Assembly: GCA_963763015.1 (NCBI GenBank)
Contig: CAVXML010000009.1
Span: 372,001-436,000 of the forward strand
Direction of reading: 5' to 3'
DNA length: 64,000 bases
Origin: Fodinibacter sp963763015
Lineage (GTDB): Bacteria; Actinomycetota; Actinomycetes; Actinomycetales; Dermatophilaceae
A program made the position numbers and the translations under genes. This document shows, one piece after another, positions 57,088 to 64,000 of this stretch. Within the stretch, counting starts at the first letter, position 1. Each line of letters opens with the position of its first letter. Below the pieces are notes generated by a model that did not search any database, was not told the DNA's origin, and was given only the letters and a program-made list of their open reading frames with translations.

Positions 57088-57461
57088 GCCACCCGTACCA
57101 GTACGTCGTCCTGCGCTACGTCCCCCGCGTGGACCGTGGCGAGTGCCTCAACGTCGGTGTGGTCGTCCACTCGCAGTCCGCTGGCGTGCTGCGGTGTGCG
57201 TTCCACCTCGACGAGGCGCGGATCCGCGCGGTGGCGCCCGATGCCGACATGGACGGGCTCCGCGCCGCCCTCCAGGCGGTCGGCACCATGTGCGAGCACC
57301 CGCCGCCCGACGCCGACGCCACGTTGTCCACGCAGGGGAAGCGCTTCGGCTGGATCACCGCCCCCCGGTCGACCGTCCTCCAGCCGGGTCCCGTGCATGG
57401 AGGCTCGGTTCCGGACCCCGCCGCCGAGGTCGACCGCCTCCTCGACCGGCTGGTGCGCTAG
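57084..57461 (+). CDS. DUF3037 family protein
   Basis: A 125-residue protein starting MSHPYQYVVLRYVPRVDRGECLNVGVVVHS, the characteristic DUF3037 opening (QYVVLRYVPRVERGE). The rest has CAFHLDEARIRAVAPDADMDGL, FGWITAPRSTVLQPG and an acidic C-terminus. It partners the HipA-like kinase gene, which it overlaps by four bases, so the two are translated together. The function is unknown. The 3' end overlaps the convergent methyltransferase gene by four bases. Confidence 0.88.
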   Translation: MSHPYQYVVLRYVPRVDRGECLNVGVVVHSQSAGVLRCAFHLDEARIRAVAPDADMDGLRAALQAVGTMCEHPPPDADATLSTQGKRFGWITAPRSTVLQPGPVHGGSVPDPAAEVDRLLDRLVR

Positions 57462-58279
57462 CCCGGCGCCTCGGGCACTCGCAGGGCCCAGGCGGCGACA
57501 GCGCCGGCGGCGGCCACGTTCAGGGAGTCGACTCCCCCACCCATCGGTATCCGCACGGTGAGGTCGACCGCCGCGATCGTCCGGCGGGACAGGCCGTCGC
57601 CCTCGGTCCCGAGCACCAGCGCGAGGCGCTCCGGCGGGGTAGCGGCCAGCACGTCGAGCGTCAGGGAGTCGCTCTCCAGGGCCAGGGCGGCGGTCGTGAA
57701 ACCCATCTCGCGGAGGCGGTCCACTCCCGCAGGCCACGGGTCGATCCGGGTCCAGGGCACCTGGAAGACGGTGCCCATGGAGACGCGCACCGAGCGGCGG
57801 TAGAGCGGGTCGGCGCACCGCGGGGTGACCAGCACGGCATCCACGGACAGCGCGGCCGCGGACCTGAAGAGGGCTCCGACGTTCGTGTGGTCGACGACGT
57901 CCTCGAGGACGAGCACCCGCCGGGCTCCAGTGAGCACCTCGGACAGGGGTCGGTCCACCGGGCGGTGCATCGCGGCCAGGGCGCCGCGGTGCAGGTGGAA
58001 GCCGGTGAGGCGCTCGACCACCTCGTGCTCCCCGACGAACACGGGGATGCCGTCCGCCTCCGCCCGCTCCACCACGTCAGCCAGGTCGGTGAGCCAGCGC
58101 TCCGCCATGAGGAACGACCGGGGGCGGTGGCCGGCCGCCAGCGCGCGGCGGATCACCTTCTCCGACTCGGCGATGTAGAGGCCGCGCTCCGGCTCGGTAC
58201 GCCGACGGAGAGCGACGTCGGTCAGCCCGACGTAGTCCAGCAGCCGCACGTCCGCGGGGTCCTCGATCCGGGTCGGCAC
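57458..58279 (-). CDS. TrmH/SpoU family RNA 2'-O-methyltransferase
   Basis: A 273-residue SPOUT methyltransferase with an N-terminal substrate-binding domain (about 5-100, RGLYIAESEKVIRRALAAGH) and a C-terminal knotted domain. Motifs are VLVLEDVVDHTNVGALFRSAAAL (motif 1, with the catalytic Arg and Asn), VLGTEGDGLS (motif 2) and IPMGGGVDSLNVAAAGAVAAW (motif 3). It ribose-methylates rRNA or tRNA, and the exact site is not readable. It starts at ATG 58279. Confidence 0.94.
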   Translation of the reverse strand: MPTRIEDPADVRLLDYVGLTDVALRRRTEPERGLYIAESEKVIRRALAAGHRPRSFLMAERWLTDLADVVERAEADGIPVFVGEHEVVERLTGFHLHRGALAAMHRPVDRPLSEVLTGARRVLVLEDVVDHTNVGALFRSAAALSVDAVLVTPRCADPLYRRSVRVSMGTVFQVPWTRIDPWPAGVDRLREMGFTTAALALESDSLTLDVLAATPPERLALVLGTEGDGLSRRTIAAVDLTVRIPMGGGVDSLNVAAAGAVAAWALRVPEAPG

Positions 58280-58350
58280 CCGCCAAGGCTAGGCGAGGGC
58301 CGCGCGGACCATGACGACGGGCGACCCGGTGCCACGACGACAGACCCCGG

Positions 58351-59124
58351 TCAGGGGAAGGCGACGAGCTTGGTGATCGCCGCCAGGCCGACGACCACGA
58401 TCACGGCGCGCAGCACCGGCGGTGCGAGCCGACGGCCGACGGTGGCGCCCAGCACCCCTCCGATGATCGAGCCGACGGCGATGAGCACGACCACGAGCCA
58501 GTCGATCTGGTCGGGTGCGGCGACCACGAAGACGGCCGCGGCCACGCCGTTGACGACGGTGGCCAGCACGTTCTTGTAGCCGTTGAGCCGCTGGATCGGC
58601 TCGGTCGACAGGCTGCCCAGGATGCCCATGAGGATGATCCCCTGGGCCGCCCCGAAGTACCCGCCGTAGACGCCGGCCCCGAGGACACCGGCCTGCATGG
58701 CTCGCCGGTGACCGTGCTCGGTCGCCGTGCCCTCGGCCCGGCGGCGTTCGGCCCAGCTGTTGAGGCGGGGACCGAGGACGACGAGCACCAGCCCCACGAG
58801 GATGAGAACCGGAACGATGGCGCGGAACAGGTCGGGGTCGAGGACGAGCAGCAGCACCGCGCCGACGACGGAGCCGAGCAGCGACATCGGCACCAGCCGC
58901 ACCAGGTCGGCGCGGGCCCCCTCCAGCTCGCGGCGGTAGCCGATGCTTCCGGTGAGGCTCCCGGGCACCAGGCCGATGGTGTTGGAGATGTTGGCGGTGA
59001 CGGGCGGGACGCCGAGCAGGAGCAGGGTCGGGAACGTGATGAGCGTTCCCGAGCCGACGATGGTGTTGATTGTTCCGGCCCCCACGCCCGCCGCCACGAC
59101 GAGCAGGGCTTCGAGCGGGGGCAC
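58351..59124 (-). CDS. TSUP-family permease (TauE/SafE)
   Basis: A 257-residue membrane protein with about eight hydrophobic segments. The TauE/SafE signature GTINTIVGSGTLITFPTLLLLGVPP is at about 17-41, and the second-half repeat has YGGYFGAAQGIILMGILG and NGYKNVLATVVNG. Members export sulfonates, sulfite or related anions, and the substrate here is unknown. The start is GTG 59124. It lies 43 bases downstream of the SPFH gene stop on the same strand but is probably a separate unit. Confidence 0.93.
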   Translation of the reverse strand: MPPLEALLVVAAGVGAGTINTIVGSGTLITFPTLLLLGVPPVTANISNTIGLVPGSLTGSIGYRRELEGARADLVRLVPMSLLGSVVGAVLLLVLDPDLFRAIVPVLILVGLVLVVLGPRLNSWAERRRAEGTATEHGHRRAMQAGVLGAGVYGGYFGAAQGIILMGILGSLSTEPIQRLNGYKNVLATVVNGVAAAVFVVAAPDQIDWLVVVLIAVGSIIGGVLGATVGRRLAPPVLRAVIVVVGLAAITKLVAFP

Positions 59125-59166
59125 CCGGTCACCCTAGCGACGGGAGACCGGGCGCCCCGGCGCGGC

Positions 59167-60348
59167 TCAGCGGCCCGGCGGCGGGGGCGGTGGCTCCTCG
59201 ACGTCGGCCGGGTGGGTCGCAGGCGGCGGAGGCGGCGGAGCCGTGCTGGGACGCGGCGGCACGGCATCCGCACCGGGGGCGATCGGCGGCTGCACGCGCG
59301 ATGCCGGTGTGGCGTGCTCCTCGGCCTCCCGGCTGGCCAGGCCGGCCTGGCCGCGGGCCCGGGCCAGTGCCTCGGCCGGGTCCTCCAGCGTGGCGTCCTC
59401 GAAGGCGTCCGCGAACTGGTCGTCGCCGGGGTCGACCCACTTCTCGTCGTCGCCACCGTCGAAGCCGCCCTGGCCCCGGCCCAGCATCCCGCCGATGCCC
59501 TTGAGAGCATCGGTCAGCTCGCTCGGGACGATCCACATCTTGTTGGAGTCGCCGCGCGCGATCTGCGGGAGGACCTGGAGGTACTGGTAGGCGAGCAGCT
59601 TCTGCGTCGGCTTGCCCCGGTGGATGGCGTCGAAGACCTGCTGGATGGCGCGGGCCTGGCCCTGTGCCTCGAGGATCCGGGCCTGCGCCGAGCCCTCGGC
59701 GCGCAGGATCTGGCTCTGCTTCTCGCCCTCCGCCGTGAGGATCTGGCTCGCCTTGGTGCCCTCCGCGTTGAGGATGATGGCGCGGCGGTCGCGCTCGGCC
59801 TTCATCTGCTTCTCCATCGACTCCTGGATCGACTGCGGCGGGTCGATGGCCTTGAGCTCGACCCGGTTGACCCGGATGCCCCACTTGCCGGTGGCCTCGT
59901 CGAGGACGCCGCGCAGCTGGCCGTTGATCTGGTCTCGGCTGGTCAGGGTCTGCTCGAGGTCGAGCGAGCCGATGACGTTTCGCAGCGTCGTCACCGTGAG
60001 CTGCTCGATGCCCTGGATGAAGTTGGCGATCTCGTAGACCGCGGACTTGGGGTCGATGACCTGGTAGTAGATGACCGTGTCGATGCTCACCACGAGGTTG
60101 TCGCTCGTGATGACCGGCTGCGGTGGGAACGAGACGACCTGCTCGCGCAGGTCGATGTTGGCCCGCACGATGTCGACGAAGGGGACGAGGAGGTGCAGGC
60201 CACCCTCCAGCGTGCGCGAGTAGCGGCCGAGCCTCTCGATGATGAGTGCCGTCTGCTGAGGGACGATGCGCACCGTGCGCACCAGCACGATGACGACGAA
60301 GGTGGCGAGCAGCAGCAGGACGATGAGCGGGATGATGCCGTCTGGCAT
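59167..60348 (-). CDS. SPFH/Band-7 domain protein (stomatin-like)
   Basis: A 393-residue membrane-anchored SPFH protein from ATG 60348 (MPDGIIPLIVLLLLATF). One N-terminal transmembrane helix (about 5-24) precedes the Band-7 domain: VPQQTALIIERLGRYSRTLEGGLHLLVPF, RANIDLREQVVSFPPQPVIT and VIYYQVIDPKSAVYE. A helical, oligomerising part follows (RDRRAIILNAEGTKASQIL, AEGSAQARILEAQGQAR). The C-terminus is Pro-rich. It pairs with NfeD, 34 bases upstream, a common SPFH/NfeD operon linked to membrane microdomains and quality control. Confidence 0.95.
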   Translation of the reverse strand: MPDGIIPLIVLLLLATFVVIVLVRTVRIVPQQTALIIERLGRYSRTLEGGLHLLVPFVDIVRANIDLREQVVSFPPQPVITSDNLVVSIDTVIYYQVIDPKSAVYEIANFIQGIEQLTVTTLRNVIGSLDLEQTLTSRDQINGQLRGVLDEATGKWGIRVNRVELKAIDPPQSIQESMEKQMKAERDRRAIILNAEGTKASQILTAEGEKQSQILRAEGSAQARILEAQGQARAIQQVFDAIHRGKPTQKLLAYQYLQVLPQIARGDSNKMWIVPSELTDALKGIGGMLGRGQGGFDGGDDEKWVDPGDDQFADAFEDATLEDPAEALARARGQAGLASREAEEHATPASRVQPPIAPGADAVPPRPSTAPPPPPPATHPADVEEPPPPPPGR

Positions 60349-60382
60349 GGGGTTGGCCTTTCGGGAGGAGCCGGGACTCGGG

Positions 60383-60850
60383 TCAGGGAGCGGGCGGAGG
60401 CGGGGGGACGGGCGCGACGATGGCCGTCGCGCCCTGGATCGCGATGACGCGGACGTCCTCGCCGGGGCCGACCGTCGCCTCGCCGGAGGCCAGCCGCGCC
60501 GACCAGGTCTCACCGGCGAGCTTGATCCGCCCGTCGGTGTCGGTCACGGCCTGCAGGACGCGCGCCTCCCGACCCACGAGGCCCGAGGCGCCGATCTGGT
60601 GGTCCATCTCGCCGTCGATGAGCTGCCTCTTGAGGATCGGGCGGATCACGAAGAGCAGGAGCAACGCCGCCACGACGGCGACGACGACCTGCACCGCGAA
60701 CGAGGCACCCAGCGCCGCGGCGACCCCGCCGGCGAGGGCGCCACCGGCGAACATGATGAACACGAAGTCGACCGTCACCGCCTCGATCGCGGCGAGGACG
60801 ATGGCGATACCCAGCCAGGCGAGCCAGAAGTTGTCGGTCAGCCAGTCCAT
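60383..60850 (-). CDS. NfeD-family protein
   Basis: A 155-residue protein with three transmembrane segments: about 9-30 (LAWLGIAIVLAAIEAV), about 32-48, and 54-70 (VVVAVVAALLLLFVIRPIL). A C-terminal OB-like NfeD domain follows: GREARVLQAVTDTDGRIKLAGETWSARL and EDVRVIAIQGATAIV. It ends with a Pro-rich tail. It lacks the serine-protease domain of long NfeD proteins. It is the partner of the stomatin-like gene downstream. Confidence 0.93.
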   Translation of the reverse strand: MDWLTDNFWLAWLGIAIVLAAIEAVTVDFVFIMFAGGALAGGVAAALGASFAVQVVVAVVAALLLLFVIRPILKRQLIDGEMDHQIGASGLVGREARVLQAVTDTDGRIKLAGETWSARLASGEATVGPGEDVRVIAIQGATAIVAPVPPPPPAP

Positions 60851-60922
60851 CGACCGGCCTCCTTTCCGTGGTGTGACGCCACCACTCGGACGTGGGCCCA
60901 GACGGGGCCGTTCCCACCGTGC

Positions 60923-61705
60923 TCAGCGAGCCCGGGCGGCATACCGTTCCCCTCGCACCTCGAGCTCGAGCGGCAGGCCGAAGGTCGCCTCGAGGTTCTC
61001 GGCGGTCAGCGTGATCTCCAGCGGCCCCTGGGCGACGACCCCGCCGTCGCGCATCAGGAGCACGTCGGTGAAGTTCGGCGGGACCTCCTCGACGTGGTGG
61101 GTCACGAGCACCAGCGCGGGGGCCGCGAGGTCGCCGGCGAGCTCGCCGAGGCGCCGGACGAGGTCCTCCCGCCCGCCGAGGTCCAGGCCGGCCGCCGGCT
61201 CGTCGAGGAGCATCAGCTCGGGGTCGGTCATGAGCGCGCGGGCGATCTGCACGCGCTTGCGCTCGCCCTCCGAGAGGGTGCCGAAGCGTCGGTCGGCGAG
61301 GTGCTGCGCCCCGAGGGCGCCGAGGAGCTCGTCGGCCCTGCCCTCGTCGAGCCGGTCGTAGGCCTCACGCCACCGACCCACGACGCCGTAGGAGGCCGTG
61401 ACGACCACGTCGCGCACCCGTTCCTGCGGCGGGATGCGGTCGGCCAGGGCCGCCGAGGCGAGGCCGATCCGAGGACGCAGCTCGAAGACGTCGACCGTGC
61501 CGAGGACCTCGCCGAGGATGCCGGCGACACCGGTCGTCGGGTGGATCCGGGCGGCTGCGAGCTGAAGGAGCGTGGTCTTGCCGGCACCGTTGGGCCCGAG
61601 GACGACCCAGCGCTGACCCTCCTCGACCTCCCAGCTCACGTCGTCCAGGATGACCGTGTCCCCCCGGACCACGCTCACGCCGGCCAGCGCCAGCACATCG
61701 CTCAT
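60923..61705 (-). CDS. ABC transporter ATPase
   Basis: A 260-residue ATPase from ATG 61705 (MSDVLALAGVSVVRGDTV). Walker A is LGPNGAGKTTLL (about 36-47), the signature is LSEGERKRVQIARAL, Walker B is LMLLDEPAAGLD, and the switch His is in VTHHVEEVP. The pattern, with PRIGLASAALADRIPP, fits the ModF/molybdate-type or Fe-uptake-related cytosolic ATPases. No permease gene lies beside it, so the partner is unknown. Confidence 0.9.
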   Translation of the reverse strand: MSDVLALAGVSVVRGDTVILDDVSWEVEEGQRWVVLGPNGAGKTTLLQLAAARIHPTTGVAGILGEVLGTVDVFELRPRIGLASAALADRIPPQERVRDVVVTASYGVVGRWREAYDRLDEGRADELLGALGAQHLADRRFGTLSEGERKRVQIARALMTDPELMLLDEPAAGLDLGGREDLVRRLGELAGDLAAPALVLVTHHVEEVPPNFTDVLLMRDGGVVAQGPLEITLTAENLEATFGLPLELEVRGERYAARAR

Positions 61706-61730
61706 GCCCGGAACCCTAACGGAGTCCGGA

Positions 61731-62933
61731 TCAGCGCCTCCGGCGCCGCAGGACGTCGAGGTAGACGTCGTTCGTCTGGTCACCGATCGACCCCCAGGAG
61801 AACGACTCCACCGCCCTCCGCCGGCCCGCGAGCCCCATCCGGTCGGCCCGCGCGGTGTCGCTCACGGCATCCGTGAGGGCCGCGGCGAGGTCGGCGACGA
61901 AGCGGTCGGGATCGACGGGAGTGCCCGTGCCGTCCTGGACCTGCTCGATGGGCACGAGCCAGCCGGTCTCCCCGTGCACGACGACCTCGGGGATGCCGCC
62001 GGTGGCCGTGGCGACGACCGGCAGCTCGCAGGCCATCGCCTCGAGGTTGACGATGCCGAGGGGCTCGTACACCGACGGACAGACGAACACCGTGGCGCCG
62101 CTCAGCATGGCCACGACCTCGTTCCGGGGCAGCATCGTCGGCACCCACACCACGCCGTCGCGGGACTCGCGCAGGCCCTCGATGAGGTGCTCCACCTCGG
62201 CCTGGATCTCCGGCGTGTCCGGCGCCCCGGCGAGGAGGACCAGCTGGACCTCCGGGGGGAGCTCGGCCGCGGCCCGCAGGAGGTACGGGAGGCCCTTCTG
62301 GCGGGTCATGCGGCCGACGAAGATGACACTGGGCCGGTCCGGGTCGACACCGTGCCGGCGGACGATGTCCTCGTCCGGCTCGCGCTGCCAGAGCTGGGAG
62401 TCGATGCCGTTGTGGACCACCTTCACCTTGTCGGGGTCCACCGAGGGGTAGGAGCGCAGGATGTCCTCGCGCATGCCCGCGCTCACGGCGACCACGGCGT
62501 CGGCGGCCTCGTAGGCGGTGCGTTCAACCCAGGACGACACGCGGTACCCCCCGCCGAGCTGCTCGGCCTTCCAGGGCCGCATGGGCTCGAGGCTGTGCGC
62601 GGTGAGCACGTGCGGGATGTCGCCCATGAGGCTCGCGAGGTGGCCCCCCATGTTGGCGTACCACGTGTGGGAGTGCACGAGGTCGGCTCCCTCGCAGGCG
62701 GCGGCGAGGGACAGGTCGACCCCCAGCGTGGTCAGGGCGGCGTTGGCGCCGGAGAGCTCGGCGAGGTCGGGGTGGCCCGTGGTGCCGTCCTCGTCGCGCG
62801 GCTCCCCGAAGGCGTGCACCCGCACGTCGAGGTCTCCCCGCTGGCGCAGGGCCCGAACGAGCTCGGTCACGTGGACGCCGGCCCCGCCGTAGATGGCCGG
62901 CGGGTACTCCTTGGTGAGGATGTCGATGCGCAC
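61731..62933 (-). CDS. glgA: Glycogen synthase, actinobacterial GlgA/GlgM type (GT4)
   Basis: A 400-residue GT4 transferase from GTG 62933 (VRIDILTKEYPPAIYGGAGV). The family elements are KEYPP-IYGGAGVHV (donor site), VHSHTWYANMGGHLA, VVSAGMREDIL, FVGRMTRQKGLPYLL and the C-terminal ERFGIVNLEAM-like YEPLGIVNLEAMACELPVVATATGG. This corynebacterial-type enzyme is the relative of GlgM, which makes maltose 1-phosphate from ADP-glucose in mycobacteria. So either glycogen elongation or GlgM activity is possible. It is divergent from glgC by 63 bases, and the GlgC product ADP-glucose is its donor. Confidence 0.9.
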   Translation of the reverse strand: MRIDILTKEYPPAIYGGAGVHVTELVRALRQRGDLDVRVHAFGEPRDEDGTTGHPDLAELSGANAALTTLGVDLSLAAACEGADLVHSHTWYANMGGHLASLMGDIPHVLTAHSLEPMRPWKAEQLGGGYRVSSWVERTAYEAADAVVAVSAGMREDILRSYPSVDPDKVKVVHNGIDSQLWQREPDEDIVRRHGVDPDRPSVIFVGRMTRQKGLPYLLRAAAELPPEVQLVLLAGAPDTPEIQAEVEHLIEGLRESRDGVVWVPTMLPRNEVVAMLSGATVFVCPSVYEPLGIVNLEAMACELPVVATATGGIPEVVVHGETGWLVPIEQVQDGTGTPVDPDRFVADLAAALTDAVSDTARADRMGLAGRRRAVESFSWGSIGDQTNDVYLDVLRRRRR

Positions 62934-62996
62934 GGAAAGCCACCCTACTGAGGACGTCGCCTCCCGGCAGGGGTGCCGACCCAATAGCGTGTGGCC

Positions 62997-64000
62997 ATGG
63001 CGTACCGCAGCGGAGGTCCCAAGGTCCTGGTCATCGTCCTCGCGGGAGGAGAGGGCAAGCGGTTGATGCCGCTCACGGCCGACCGGGCCAAGCCCGCCGT
63101 GCCGTTCGGTGGCATCTACCGCCTCATCGACTTCGCCCTCTCGAACGTCGTCAACTCCGGCTACCTCAAGGTGGTCGTCCTCACGCAGTACAAGTCGCAC
63201 AGCCTCGACCGGCACGTGACGCGGACCTGGCGGATGTCGACGATGCTGGGCAACTACGTCGCGCCGATCCCGGCGCAGCAGCGCATCGACAAGTCCTGGT
63301 ACCAGGGCAGCGCCGACGCGATCTACCAGAGCCTCAACACGATCAACGACGAGAAGCCCGACATCGTCGTCGTCGTCGGGGCCGACCACGTCTACCGGAT
63401 GGACTTCTCCCAGATGGTGGAGCAGCACCTCGAGTCGGGAGCCGGCGTGACCGTCGCCGCGATCCGGCAGCCCCGGTCGACGTCGGACCAGTTCGGGGTC
63501 ATCGACGTGGTGCCGGACGACCCCATGCGGATCCGTGCCTTCCTCGAGAAGCCCACCGACCCGGAGGGGCTCCCCGACTCCCCCGACGAGATCCTCGCCA
63601 GCATGGGCAACTACGTCTTCGACGCCGACGTGCTGACCGACGCGGTGACCGAGGACGCCGCCCGCGAGGGCTCGATGCACGACATGGGCGGCGACCTCGT
63701 GCCGGCGCTCGTCGCGGAGGGCTCGGCCCACACCTACGACTTCAAGAACAACGTCATCCCGGGCGGCACGGAACGCGACATGGGCTACTGGCGTGACGTC
63801 GGGACGATGGACTCCTACTTCGACGCGCACATGGACCTCGTCTCCATCCACCCCGTCTTCAACCTCTACAACTACGACTGGCCCATCTACACCTCGTACG
63901 GGCCCTACCCCCCGGCCAAGTTCGTCCACGGCCACCACGGCAGGTTCGGCGAGGCGCTGAACTCCGCCGTCTCGCCGGGGGTCGTCATCTCCGGTGCGCG
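62997..64000 (+). CDS. glgC: Glucose-1-phosphate adenylyltransferase GlgC (partial)
   Basis: The frame from ATG 62997 (MAYRSGGPKVLVIVLAGGEG) is open to the window edge, giving about 334 residues with no stop, so the C-terminal beta-helix is cut. The nucleotide-binding GGEGKRLMPLT, AKPAVPFGGIYRLIDFALSN, QYKSHSLDRH, YQGSADAIYQS, the GADHVYRMD metal site, and DFKNNVIPGGTERDMGYWRDVGT are all canonical. It makes ADP-glucose from ATP and glucose 1-phosphate, the substrate of the adjacent divergent glgA. Confidence 0.96.
   Translation, partial: MAYRSGGPKVLVIVLAGGEGKRLMPLTADRAKPAVPFGGIYRLIDFALSNVVNSGYLKVVVLTQYKSHSLDRHVTRTWRMSTMLGNYVAPIPAQQRIDKSWYQGSADAIYQSLNTINDEKPDIVVVVGADHVYRMDFSQMVEQHLESGAGVTVAAIRQPRSTSDQFGVIDVVPDDPMRIRAFLEKPTDPEGLPDSPDEILASMGNYVFDADVLTDAVTEDAAREGSMHDMGGDLVPALVAEGSAHTYDFKNNVIPGGTERDMGYWRDVGTMDSYFDAHMDLVSIHPVFNLYNYDWPIYTSYGPYPPAKFVHGHHGRFGEALNSAVSPGVVISGA

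Overview
The window is high-GC DNA (roughly 70 % G+C by eye) from an actinobacterium. A bacterial proteasome and Pup-ligation cluster, mycothiol ligase MshC, many GTG starts and frequent 4-base start/stop overlaps support this. The gene order (pafB, pafA, prcA, prcB, pup, dop, mpa, trmI, metH, RecB-type nuclease, PAC2 protein, mshC, DUF3090, histidine phosphatase, uppP, M20 peptidase) follows the conserved actinobacterial proteasome neighbourhood, as in the Rv2096c-Rv2141c stretch of Mycobacterium tuberculosis. A Micrococcales/Intrasporangiaceae-like host is my inference; nothing in the window proves it.

1-16,921: Pup-proteasome region, mostly on the minus strand. pup, prcB, prcA and pafA form a tightly coupled operon in which every junction is a 4-base overlap. 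It is followed by a two-domain FKBP lipoprotein, a cytoplasmic-type FKBP and (partial) pafB. Two genes, an MFS permease and an HD-GYP/LuxR protein, sit between dop and pup. A plus-strand pair, an HSL-family esterase and a PRPP-synthetase-like protein, sits between dop and mpa. trmI and a site-2 protease with a CBS-like tail lie beyond mpa.

16,993-39,800: conserved chromosomal genes. They are metH, a P1B-type metal ATPase with a C-terminal hemerythrin domain bracketed by two inverted copies of a long palindromic repeat, a RecB-like Fe-S nuclease, a HAD phosphatase, a PAC2 protein, a GAF/PP2C phosphatase, mshC, SCO1664 and DUF3090 proteins, a Co/Ni ECF transporter (cbiM, PDGLE protein, cbiQ, cbiO) behind a perfect 11-bp-arm palindrome, a histidine phosphatase, corA, uppP, an F420-type oxidoreductase, an aldo/keto reductase, an acidic protein, DUF5703 and an M20 peptidase.

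39,943-46,014: a tRNA-Leu(GAG) gene whose last bases are duplicated about 6 kb downstream. The two copies bound an islet that carries a decayed IS256-type transposase and a four-gene operon: family-2 glycosyltransferase, PGRP amidase, AsnB-type amidotransferase and TupA-like ATP-grasp protein. This looks like a surface-polymer module that may have been acquired by transfer, and it is the best candidate here for an undescribed system.

46,147-54,765: accessory genes. They are a repeat-rich secreted surface protein broken by two frameshifts, a 1,128-residue protein that I tentatively call a PPi-type PEP carboxykinase, and a frameshifted DUF222/HNH endonuclease.

54,805-64,000: a Ser/Thr kinase divergent from a HipA-like kinase/DUF3037 pair, a SpoU rRNA methyltransferase, a TSUP permease, an SPFH/NfeD pair, an ABC ATPase, and divergent glgA (glgM-like) and glgC, the latter running off the window.
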